Assembly (NCBI GenBank): GCA_019425105.1
Contig: JAHYYD010000039.1
Coordinates: 1-12,798, forward strand
DNA from: Actinomycetota bacterium
GTDB taxonomy: Bacteria > Actinomycetota > Actinomycetes > Actinomycetales > Actinomycetaceae
Direction of reading: 5' to 3'
DNA: 12,798 bases
A model generated the notes under the pieces. The model was not told where the DNA came from. It saw only the letters and a program-made list of their open reading frames with translations, and made no database searches. The position numbers and the translations under genes are program-made. Each line of letters begins with the position of its first letter. The first letter of the stretch is position 1. Positions 1 through 6,140 of the stretch are shown here, in pieces.

Positions 1-57
1 TAGCGCGCTTCCTTCACACGGAAGAGGTCACTGGTTCGATCCCAGTATCGCCCACCA
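1..57 (+). tRNA. tRNA-Val (anticodon CAC), 3' part
   Basis: Partial: the acceptor 5' strand and most of the D arm lie before the window. Seen directly are the anticodon stem CTTCC/GGAAG (8-12 and 20-24) around a 7-nt loop TTCACAC with anticodon CAC at 15-17. A five-base variable region follows, then a T arm with the TTCGATC loop between ACTGG and CCAGT, the acceptor 3' strand ATCGCCC, discriminator A and an encoded CCA at 55-57. CAC reads the valine codon GUG. A factor-independent terminator follows within 30 nt, so this is the last gene of its transcript. Confidence 0.95.
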
Positions 58-62
58 GTTAG

Positions 63-85
63 CCGGATCTCACGATCCGGTTTTT
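63..85 (+). terminator. Rho-independent terminator of the tRNA
   Basis: A perfect 7-bp stem CCGGATC/GATCCGG with the 4-nt loop TCAC is followed directly by five T residues. It starts 5 nt after the tRNA CCA end. Confidence 0.92.
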
Positions 86-96
86 CGTTTATCTGG

Positions 97-121
97 CTCC
101 TGCCGTTGTGGCGGGAGTTTT
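97..121 (+). terminator. Second, tandem terminator hairpin
   Basis: An 8-bp stem CTCCTGCC/GGCGGGAG (one T-G wobble) with loop GTTGT is followed by TTTT. It lies 11 nt after the first terminator and probably acts as a backup that insulates the surface-protein gene from tRNA transcription. Confidence 0.7.
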
Positions 122-540
122 GCTGTGCGTGGATAGTGAGCATGCACTGTGGCTTATCGCTCTCTGCGGTATCGGGGGTTCCTGATGGCGCGGTTGGCCC
201 GCTGGATGAGTCTCGACTGTCCGCGTGGTCGGGAGGCTTATTGGCGGATCGGTACCAGCTGAGTGTTACCTGTTATCCGTTCGGTTTGTTTCCTGAACAG
301 TTGGTTTGTTTGTCGGATGCTCGTCACTGCCGTTTGTGGGGTGGCGACACGCCCGGACAACAAATTTTGTCAGTTTATAAAGTAGCTCCAAAACTTAGCG
401 AGAATCGCTTTTGTCGATCCGGCCTTTTCCGGTGTTTTCAGAACGCGTTATTTCCATTCTTGACCGTATTGCAGGTGATTGGCATAGACTGATCCGGTAT
501 GCGGCGACGCCGTCGCTCATCCCGTTGACAGGAGTTTTCT
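122..540. other. Long non-coding gap before the surface-protein gene
   Basis: About 420 nt with no supportable gene. A 128-codon open frame starting at 106 begins inside the terminator hairpin, has no ribosome binding site and its product has no recognisable domain, so I treat it as chance. The stretch is richer in T and A than the flanking genes. It holds an imperfect inverted repeat (305-316 with 353-364) followed by TTTT, an isolated TATAAA at 376-381 with no good partner, and near its end the promoter proposed for the surface-protein gene. I see nothing else in it. Confidence 0.6.
460..490 (+). promoter_or_regulatory. Likely promoter of the surface-protein gene
   Basis: TTGACC at 460-465 resembles a -35 box and TAGACT at 485-490 resembles an actinobacterial -10 box. 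The spacer is 19 nt, slightly long. Transcription would start near 497 and leave a leader of about 44 nt that carries the AGGAG ribosome binding site at 530-534, six nt before the ATG. The same TAGACT box occurs before the FemX-like gene. Prediction from sequence only. Confidence 0.55.
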
Positions 541-2169
541 ATGGTTGCCCTGAAGCGCCGTCACTTCGGCGTCCTTCTTGCGACTTTCGCATTGGTTCTG
601 AGTTTCTTTGGTCTGGCGCAGTTTGTTGGTGCCCAGGCCCCTGCGTCCGCGGCTCCCTTGAGCTGCCCGACGCCGACCACGGATGTGAGCGACAAGGTCA
701 CATTGGATTGGAACAACGCTCAGCTCGTGGACCACAGCGGTCGAGAGACCCACGCTGTTGGTGACTGGTGGGACCTGGGCATCAAGCTCCCGTGGCAGAC
801 TGAGGGGCGCGTGAAGGCGGGCGACTACTTCACCTACGACGCGTCGATCGTGAACTCCGCAACGGGTCAGAGCGTCCTGCGCCCTAACATTACCCGCCAG
901 TTTGAGGTTATCTCCAATAGCGGTGTTGTCGTCGGCTGTGGTACCTGGGGCACTGACGGCAAGGTGACCGTCGTCTTCAACGAGAAGGTCGAGTCTGCCG
1001 CGCAGTGGTACGGCCACGTTTCTACGAACGGCCTCACCAACTACACGGGCCCCGGAGATGAGACCTACACGGTGAAGCTGGGTAAGAAGGTGGAGCGCGA
1101 GCTGACCATGCTGCGCCGTACGCCCGGCGTGGCGCGCTACCAGAAGGATGGGTGGCTGACCCTTCCCGAGAACTCGGATGGCGACGAAAACCAGGCCATT
1201 ATGTGGCGTGTCGTCTTCCCTGCGGGCAATGCAGCTGTCTCCGGCGCGTCGATCGTCGATGAGGTCCCCGCGGGCTCCAACTGGAACTTCAACTGCGATG
1301 TCGTGAACGAGTACACGAAGAACCACACCTACCTCGTCACCGATCCGACGACGTCCGCCGGTCTGAGCCAGGGTAACGATACGTCGCACGGCGCTTTCGG
1401 TGCCGCTGCGCAGGTCGACTGCACCTCGACCAAGGTGACTGTGACGCTCGCCGAGATCCCGGCGAACCAGTCCGCCATCATCCTCCTGCCCGGTCACGTC
1501 CAGGGCGCGAAGCGTGCTGGTGACATCAATGGTCTCTTCTCGAATACCGTCAACTTCAATGTCGCGGGCGTGAAGATTACTGAACCCATCACGAAGGTTC
1601 TGCGCTACGGGGCGTCCGCCGATGCGTACGCACACCAGACCTTCTCGGTGACCAAGAAGGTGGAGGGTGACCTTCCTGAGTCCGCGAAGGACCTCGAGTA
1701 CACTCTCTCAATTACCCTGAAGAATGATGCTGATCCTTCGGTGAACAAGACGTTCGAGGCGACCCTCAAGGCGGGCGAAACCTACACCTACCCGACGTCT
1801 CTGCCGCTGGGGACTGTCGTCACGGTCTCTGAGGGTGACCTGCCCGCCGGTGCTGATATCACTTGGGTCGATGGCGAGAGCCGTGTCTTCGAGACCGCCG
1901 ATGGTGTCACCCTCTCGGCGGACAATCGTGAGGCTACCTTCACCCTGAGCGATGACCAGGTCTACTCGCTGACTCTCACCAACGTTCTGGCTCCGACGCC
2001 GACCCCGTCGGCCACGCCCTCGACCCCTGCTCCGACGCCGTCGGCTACACCGTCGCCTGCCCCGCAGCTGGCGAAGACCGGTACTGATGCGGCTGGCCTT
2101 GGCGTCCTGGCTGGCATTGTCGCCATCGCGGGTCTGTCCCTCGTGGCCGCCAAGCGCCGCAGCCACTGA
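541..2169 (+). CDS. LAxTG-anchored surface protein with DUF5979-like domain
   Basis: A 542-residue secreted protein predicted to be covalently attached to the cell wall. Residues 1-37 form a signal peptide: basic MVALKRRHF, a hydrophobic core, and a likely cleavage after ASA. Residues ~45-360 are beta-rich with four cysteines (42, 133, 252, 294) and look like the Ig-fold adhesin regions of Gram-positive surface proteins; I cannot name the family. Residues ~367-482 (FSVTKKVEGDL to YSLTLTNV) resemble the DUF5979 domain of actinobacterial wall proteins. A Pro/Thr/Ser repeat spacer (PTPSATPS type, ~485-508) leads to LAKTG at 510-514, a hydrophobic helix (~516-536) and an AKRRSH tail. LAxTG is the motif known for class E (housekeeping) sortases of high-GC Gram-positives. 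The ATG is supported by AGGAG six nt upstream. The gene is monocistronic between a promoter and a strong terminator. Adhesion is an inference; no ligand can be read from the sequence. Confidence 0.88.
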   Translation: MVALKRRHFGVLLATFALVLSFFGLAQFVGAQAPASAAPLSCPTPTTDVSDKVTLDWNNAQLVDHSGRETHAVGDWWDLGIKLPWQTEGRVKAGDYFTYDASIVNSATGQSVLRPNITRQFEVISNSGVVVGCGTWGTDGKVTVVFNEKVESAAQWYGHVSTNGLTNYTGPGDETYTVKLGKKVERELTMLRRTPGVARYQKDGWLTLPENSDGDENQAIMWRVVFPAGNAAVSGASIVDEVPAGSNWNFNCDVVNEYTKNHTYLVTDPTTSAGLSQGNDTSHGAFGAAAQVDCTSTKVTVTLAEIPANQSAIILLPGHVQGAKRAGDINGLFSNTVNFNVAGVKITEPITKVLRYGASADAYAHQTFSVTKKVEGDLPESAKDLEYTLSITLKNDADPSVNKTFEATLKAGETYTYPTSLPLGTVVTVSEGDLPAGADITWVDGESRVFETADGVTLSADNREATFTLSDDQVYSLTLTNVLAPTPTPSATPSTPAPTPSATPSPAPQLAKTGTDAAGLGVLAGIVAIAGLSLVAAKRRSH

Positions 2170-2186
2170 TCGCGAAGAGGACTCGG

Positions 2187-2243
2187 GGCGCGTGAGCGCC
2201 TATCGGTGGGCGGGATGAGCAATGCTCATCCCGCCCACCTTTA
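2187..2243 (+). terminator. Strong terminator after the surface-protein gene
   Basis: A perfect 16-bp inverted repeat (2205-2220 with 2224-2239; arms begin GGTGGGCGGG) with a 3-nt AAT loop is followed by TTTA. A smaller hairpin just before it, GGCGC/GCGCC at 2187-2200, closes on GTGA, a GNRA-type tetraloop. The only T-run is on the plus side, so it should mainly stop plus-strand transcription, although the stem could also affect the convergent glucosidase transcript. Confidence 0.88.
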
Positions 2244-2366
2244 TCTTCCGTTGTGATGTGTCGGGTGCCGAGTAGATGCGAGAGTGGTGAAATAGCAGGG
2301 CAAGCGCGGGCTGGCTATTCGCTGGGCTACGGGCGCAACCCCATGGATATGCGTGGATAATGATGC

Positions 2367-2399
2367 GCCCCCTACCATGTTTTCCAATTATGAGGGGGC
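2367..2399 (-). terminator. Weak hairpin at the end of the glucosidase gene
   Basis: Read on the minus strand, GCCCCCT and AGGGGGC (7 bp) enclose a 19-nt loop and span the TAA stop of the alpha-glucosidase. There is no T-run after it, so it is at best a weak or factor-assisted terminator. Confidence 0.25.
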
Positions 2400-4166
2400 T
2401 GTAGTGCGCACGTAGACGCGAGCCTCCCACGGTCTCATCGATGCGCATGGGGGGAGGGAACAATCCTCCTCGTTCTGCCCGTCAGGAGAACCACCTGCAC
2501 GGGGCTCGTCCACATTGCCCAGGTACAGTGTCCAGCGTGACGGCGTCCACGCCTCGTCGGGGGAGGGGAAGTGCGGCGTACGTGCAGTGCCCGAGAGGTT
2601 CACCATCACGAGAACCTCGCTTTGTGACGTGCAGCGACAGTACGTGAAGAGCGCCGGATCACCGACGTCAATGCGGTCGAATGTGCCGTCGGTCAGCGCC
2701 GGAATACGATGGCGAGCATCGATCAGCGCCTTGTAATACGACAGTACCGATGTGGGATCTGGAACCTGCGCTGCGACGTTAATGGAAGAAGCTGACGGCG
2801 GGATGTCAATCCAGGGATCGGCTGAAGTGAAACCGGCGGCGGGGGAGTCGTCCCACTGCATGGGGGTGCGCCCGTTATCGCGCGACATAGCCGCCACACC
2901 GGCAGGCACGTGGTCGCCGCTGAAACTAGCCAAATAGTTGAGGGATTCAACGTCACGGAAATCGGAGGGTGCTGAGAAAGAACCTCCGAGCATCCCGATT
3001 TCCTGACCCTGATAGATGAAAGGCGTTCCGCGCTGCAGGAAATACGCGGTCGCGAGGGCCGTTGCAGAGTCTCGCCAATACGCCTCAGGATCACCGAACC
3101 GGGCGACCGAACGAGGCTGATCATGGTTCTCCAGATACAGAGCGTTCCAGCCGCGTTCCCCGAGCGTCTCCTGCCAACGCGTGAAGACATCGGCGAGCTC
3201 GCCCTCCTGAAGGGGGTGAGGTGAGAACTTCCCGTCTTCGAGCCCCAGATTCATGTGTTCAAACTGAATGAGCATGTTGAACTCACCGCGCTCTGGTGCG
3301 CAGAACAGCAGCGCGGACTCAGGAGATGCATTCGAGGCCTCGCCGACCGTGAAGGTGCCCGGGTGATGGGCGAACGTTCGCGCGTTCATCTCCTGCAAGA
3401 ACTCGTGCAGGCGAGGGCCATCTGCGTAGAGCTCATGCCCGACTCCGAATGGGGCGCGAGCCGGGCCACCATCGGGGAGCTCCGGCGCCTTGGAAATGAC
3501 GTCGATGGCGTCGACCCGGAAACCATCAACGCCACGGTCCAGCCACCAGTTCATCATCTCGTAGACGGCTTCGCGCACCCGTGGGTTCTCCCAGTTCAGA
3601 TCCGCCTGCTCGCGGGCGAAAAGGTGCAGATAATACTGTCCCGAATCCGGGTCAAATTCCCAGGCTGATCCTCCGAAAAACGACTCCCAGTTGTTCGGCT
3701 CCGCACCGGGCGTTCCAGGCTCCGTGCCAGGGCGTGCGTCACGCCAGTAATACCAGTCACGGCGCGGTGAATGAACGGACGAGGCAGACTCAAGAAACCA
3801 CGGGTGCTCGATCGACGTGTGGTTGACGACGAGATCCATCACAATGCGCATACCGAGCTCATGGGCACGTGCGACCAGACGATCGAAGGCCGCGAGGTCC
3901 CCGAAAAGCGGATCAATATCGCGGTAGTCCGAGATGTCGTAGCCGTTGTCGGCCTGCGGCGAACGGTAGATCGGGGAAATCCACACGATGTCGATCCCGA
4001 GATCCGCCAGGTAGTCCAACCGCTGATAGACGCCCTCTAGGTCACCAACTCCATCCCCGTTCGTGTCCTGATACGAACGGGGATAGATCTGGTAGAGAAC
4101 CGCGTTTGTCCACCACGTTTGTGCTTCGTAGCGTGCGGAAGGAAGCAGTTCCGGACGGTACAGCAT
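2388..4166 (-). CDS. GH13 alpha-glucosidase (oligo-1,6-glucosidase/MalL-like)
   Basis: A 592-residue cytoplasmic glycoside hydrolase that should release glucose from short alpha-glucosides. The GH13 barrel begins at WWTNAVLYQIYPRSY (18-32), with a calcium-loop-like DTNGDGVGD (34-42), region I DLVVNHT (111-117), QADLNWENP (187-195), region II GFRVDA with nucleophile D219, acid/base E276 in FTVGEAS, and transition-state residue D349 in ENHDQPR. FRDVESLN and GRTPMQWD, usual in this subgroup, follow. No signal peptide. Length fits MalL/TreC/DexB relatives (~540-590). Residue 220 after the nucleophile is Ala. Many 1,6-acting relatives have Val there, so alpha-1,4 or mixed specificity is possible. 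TreC-type trehalose-6-phosphate hydrolase is the main alternative. The ATG is the only plausible start: the frame is closed by TAA seven codons upstream. The ribosome binding site is weak. The gene lies 21 nt after a membrane-protein gene and probably depends on its transcript. Confidence 0.9.
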   Translation of the reverse strand: MLYRPELLPSARYEAQTWWTNAVLYQIYPRSYQDTNGDGVGDLEGVYQRLDYLADLGIDIVWISPIYRSPQADNGYDISDYRDIDPLFGDLAAFDRLVARAHELGMRIVMDLVVNHTSIEHPWFLESASSVHSPRRDWYYWRDARPGTEPGTPGAEPNNWESFFGGSAWEFDPDSGQYYLHLFAREQADLNWENPRVREAVYEMMNWWLDRGVDGFRVDAIDVISKAPELPDGGPARAPFGVGHELYADGPRLHEFLQEMNARTFAHHPGTFTVGEASNASPESALLFCAPERGEFNMLIQFEHMNLGLEDGKFSPHPLQEGELADVFTRWQETLGERGWNALYLENHDQPRSVARFGDPEAYWRDSATALATAYFLQRGTPFIYQGQEIGMLGGSFSAPSDFRDVESLNYLASFSGDHVPAGVAAMSRDNGRTPMQWDDSPAAGFTSADPWIDIPPSASSINVAAQVPDPTSVLSYYKALIDARHRIPALTDGTFDRIDVGDPALFTYCRCTSQSEVLVMVNLSGTARTPHFPSPDEAWTPSRWTLYLGNVDEPRAGGSPDGQNEEDCSLPPCASMRPWEARVYVRTTAPS

Positions 4167-4187
4167 CGCTTGTGCTCGCTGCCAGGC

Positions 4188-5138
4188 TTACTTGTGTTCG
4201 ATGGTCGACCAGGCCTCGTACAGCCCGGAGTCCTGGTGGTAGACGGCCGTGCATGTGAAGTTGTAGATACCCGTCTCGCCGGTGATCAGTGTGCCGTTAA
4301 TTTGGCCCTTGGAGATGTATTGCTTCTCTCCCTTGGAATTCACGCCGTCGCGTTCGACGGTCCAGTTTTCCAGCTTGCCCTGTTGAACGAACTGTGTCAT
4401 CGCATTCTTGCACTCAGATTTCACGCCGTATTCCTCGTCAACGGACACGGTGCTTGACGAGCTAGCGCTCTGAGACGGCGTCGGCTTGGAGGAGGCGCTG
4501 GAGGAAGGCGAGGATTGGCTCGGTGTCGGCTTTGAAGAGGAGGACGTCGACGGGTGAGAGGTCGAGGACGGTGAAGCTGACGGGGTAGTGCTGGTCGAGG
4601 TCGTCGGCGAGGCGCTGGGCGAGGCCGAGGAGTCGTCAGAGGAATCCCCCCTGTTCAGCGCGATGATTGCAATGACGGCAATGAGTATCACAACGATGAC
4701 AGCGGCGATCGCACCGATAATGAGGCCGGTATTTGGCCCTTTCTTTTTCGGCTGTCCGCCATAGGGGCTTGCCGGGAACTGACCCGGAGGATAATAACCC
4801 TGCTGCTGTGCGTAGCCGGGCTGAGCCTGCCCATATCCGCCTGCGGTCGGCATTTGTTGGGTTGCTTGTTGGCCGTAGTTGGCTGTCGGCATTTGTTGGG
4901 TTGCTTGTTGGCCGTAGTTGGCTGCCGGCATTTGTTGGGTTGCTTGTTGGCCGTACCCGCCTACGGCCGGCATTTGTTGGGTTGCTTGTTGGCCGTAGTT
5001 GACTGCCGGCAACTGTTCGGTCGGTTGTTGGCCGTAGTCAACGGCTGGCAACTGTTCTGTCGGTTGTTGTTCAGTAGAGTACTGGCCGTTGTTATCGCCG
5101 TTAAGAGGTTGCTGATTGGGGTCGTACGGGTTGGACAT
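4188..5138 (-). CDS. Single-pass membrane protein with Gln-rich Thr-repeat N-terminus
   Basis: 316 residues, function unknown. Residues 1-130 are low complexity, rich in Q, P, Y and G, with six copies of a 13-14 residue unit of the form YGQQ-AT-QQMPA. The first two copies read PTEQLPAV. After KKK (131-133) comes one membrane helix (~139-161), then a Ser/Thr/Pro stalk (~165-232) and a C-terminal domain of ~80 residues with Cys243 and Cys296. The Lys-rich side before the helix and the Ser/Thr stalk after it suggest N-terminus inside and C-terminal domain outside, where the cysteines could pair. The next gene upstream (5248-6069) encodes a paralogue of identical architecture and cysteine spacing. 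The ATG has AGGGAG six nt upstream (complement of 5144-5149). The stop is followed 21 nt later, in frame, by the alpha-glucosidase ATG. The six threonines each have Leu or Met at +3, which fits the reported preference of mycobacterial Ser/Thr kinases; phosphorylation is conjecture. Confidence 0.8.
   Translation of the reverse strand: MSNPYDPNQQPLNGDNNGQYSTEQQPTEQLPAVDYGQQPTEQLPAVNYGQQATQQMPAVGGYGQQATQQMPAANYGQQATQQMPTANYGQQATQQMPTAGGYGQAQPGYAQQQGYYPPGQFPASPYGGQPKKKGPNTGLIIGAIAAVIVVILIAVIAIIALNRGDSSDDSSASPSASPTTSTSTTPSASPSSTSHPSTSSSSKPTPSQSSPSSSASSKPTPSQSASSSSTVSVDEEYGVKSECKNAMTQFVQQGKLENWTVERDGVNSKGEKQYISKGQINGTLITGETGIYNFTCTAVYHQDSGLYEAWSTIEHK
4848..5081 (-). repeat. Tandem 39/42-bp coding repeat, six units
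   Basis: Six tandem units lie inside the membrane-protein gene. The GGC marks on the plus strand sit at 4849, 4888, 4927, 4969, 5008 and 5047, a period of 39 nt with one 42-nt unit. Four units are nearly identical in DNA (shared core CATTTGTTGGGTTGCTTGTT); the two nearest the gene start have diverged. Each encodes a YGQQATQQMPA-type 13-mer. Near-identity in synonymous positions suggests recent duplication or ongoing homogenisation. Confidence 0.92.
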
Positions 5139-5247
5139 GAGGACTCCCTGAAGTTGATAGTGGTAGAAGTCTGGTGAGTGCGGCCGATCTCGCCCGTGGC
5201 CGGAGACCGAAGAAGTAGCGGGACAGGCTGCAGCACAGGCTCGTTGA

Positions 5248-6069
5248 TTACTGGAATGTTGTCTCGATCAAACCCGTCGCCGGGTCATAGTCTGCCTTGC
5301 AGTTGAAGTCGCCATTGACGGCCTCGTTGGTTGAGGCTTTCCTGCCGGTCACGCGACCCGTGTACTCGTAGGTTTGCTTACTGGAGGTCGAGGAAACCAA
5401 GGTGATCTGCTGATCCGTGATAGACGCGCCCTTGATCGCCGCGTTGATCTGGCTGTCGCAGGTGGACATGATCCTCGATTCGACATCGGGGTCGGATCCG
5501 CCATTCGACCCCTTCGAGCCCTTGGAGGAGCCCGTACCGGTGCCAGATCCCGACGTCGGTGACGGCTTGGAGCCGTAGGTGGGCGACGAGGAAGGCTGGC
5601 TCGTGGGCTTCGATCCGTATGACGGAGAGCTTGACGATGTGGGTGAGGGGCTTGCTGAACGGTCGTCTTGAGAGGACGACGAGCTGTATCCGAATACAAG
5701 ATAGATGACTGTCGCTACGACGAGGGCAGCGACAAAAGAACCGGCAATGATCGCAAAGATCTTCCCGTTGTTGGAACCCGAAGGCTGCGGGCCCATCGGG
5801 CCGCCCGAGTAGGCGGGTTGGCCGTACGGGGAAGCGCCGTACCCGCCCTGAGGGGACTGCTGGGAGTATCCGCCCTGCTGATATGCACCTTGCTGGTAGC
5901 CTCCCTGCTGATATGCACCTTGCTGGTAGCCTCCCTGCTGGTTTCCTCCCTGAGGGTAGCCTCCCTGCTGGTTTCCTCCCTGAGGGTAGCCTCCCTGATG
6001 GGGGTATCCGCCTGCTCCCTGCTGAGGCTGGAAGGGCTGTTGATTATGCTGCGAAAATGGCGAACTCAT
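5248..6069 (-). CDS. Single-pass membrane protein with Gly/Gln/Tyr-rich N-terminus
   Basis: 273 residues, function unknown, paralogous to the product of 4188-5138. Residues 1-100 are low complexity with decapeptide repeats of the forms GGYQQGAYQQ and GGYPQGGNQQ and no acidic residue, like prion-like or condensate-forming sequences. One membrane helix (~104-127) is followed by a Ser/Pro/Gly stalk with YGSKP repeats (~128-192) and a C-terminal domain (~193-273) with Cys204 and Cys257. These are 53 residues apart, the same spacing as in the neighbour. Shared residues around the second cysteine (F-x-C-x-A-x-Y and a following T/S-G-L) support homology. There is no signal peptidase site, so inside-N topology is likely. 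The ATG is preceded by only a weak GAAAG. A TAGGAT box (complement of 6115-6120) is the probable -10. The 109-nt gap to the next gene has no clear terminator, so the pair may share a transcript. Confidence 0.8.
   Translation of the reverse strand: MSSPFSQHNQQPFQPQQGAGGYPHQGGYPQGGNQQGGYPQGGNQQGGYQQGAYQQGGYQQGAYQQGGYSQQSPQGGYGASPYGQPAYSGGPMGPQPSGSNNGKIFAIIAGSFVAALVVATVIYLVFGYSSSSSQDDRSASPSPTSSSSPSYGSKPTSQPSSSPTYGSKPSPTSGSGTGTGSSKGSKGSNGGSDPDVESRIMSTCDSQINAAIKGASITDQQITLVSSTSSKQTYEYTGRVTGRKASTNEAVNGDFNCKADYDPATGLIETTFQ
5881..6000 (-). repeat. Perfect 30-bp tandem coding repeats (2 + 2)
   Basis: Positions 5881-5910 and 5911-5940 are identical 30-mers (each begins ATATGCACCTTGCTGG). 5941-5970 and 5971-6000 are a second 30-bp type (begins GTTTCCTCCCTGAGGG), identical but for one base near the end. 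All share the tail GGTAGCCTCCCTG. They encode the decapeptide repeats of the membrane protein. In-frame 30-bp units can be gained or lost without frameshift. Confidence 0.95.
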
Positions 6070-6113
6070 AGCGAACTTTCGTAGAGGTGAGAGAGGTCTC
6101 AGGGATAGTTCTG

Positions 6114-6134
6114 TATCCTACCAGGCGCTAGGCT
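6114..6134. promoter_or_regulatory. Divergent promoter region with overlapping -10 boxes
   Basis: The 71-nt gap between the divergent starts at 6069 and 6141 contains TATCCTA at 6114-6120. It reads TATCCT as a -10 on the plus strand and TAGGAT on the minus strand. A second plus-strand -10, TAGGCT at 6129-6134, lies six nt before the ATG at 6141, the geometry of a leaderless transcript starting at or next to that A. There is no Shine-Dalgarno between it and the ATG. No clear -35 boxes are visible. Start sites are predictions. Confidence 0.5.
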
Positions 6135-6140
6135 TATGGC

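Noticed and set aside
1..57. tRNA 3' end as an integration (attB) site with an adjacent island
   Set aside because: No second copy of the tRNA 3' end and no integrase or excisionase is seen in the window.
106..492. 128-codon open frame between the tRNA and the surface-protein gene
   Set aside because: It begins inside a terminator hairpin, has no ribosome binding site, runs through the inverted repeat and the promoter, and its composition is not protein-like.
517..1635. 372-codon antisense frame opposite the surface-protein gene
   Set aside because: Shadow of a gene with signal peptide, anchor motif and good ribosome binding site; the antisense product has no recognisable features.
5185..5209. 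Hairpin in the gap between the two membrane-protein genes as a terminator
   Set aside because: Stem CGATCTC/GAGACCG has one wobble and an internal bulge, and no T-run follows on the minus strand.
4848..6000. CRISPR-like regular repeats
   Set aside because: The repeats are contiguous, without unique spacers, keep an open reading frame and encode peptide repeats.
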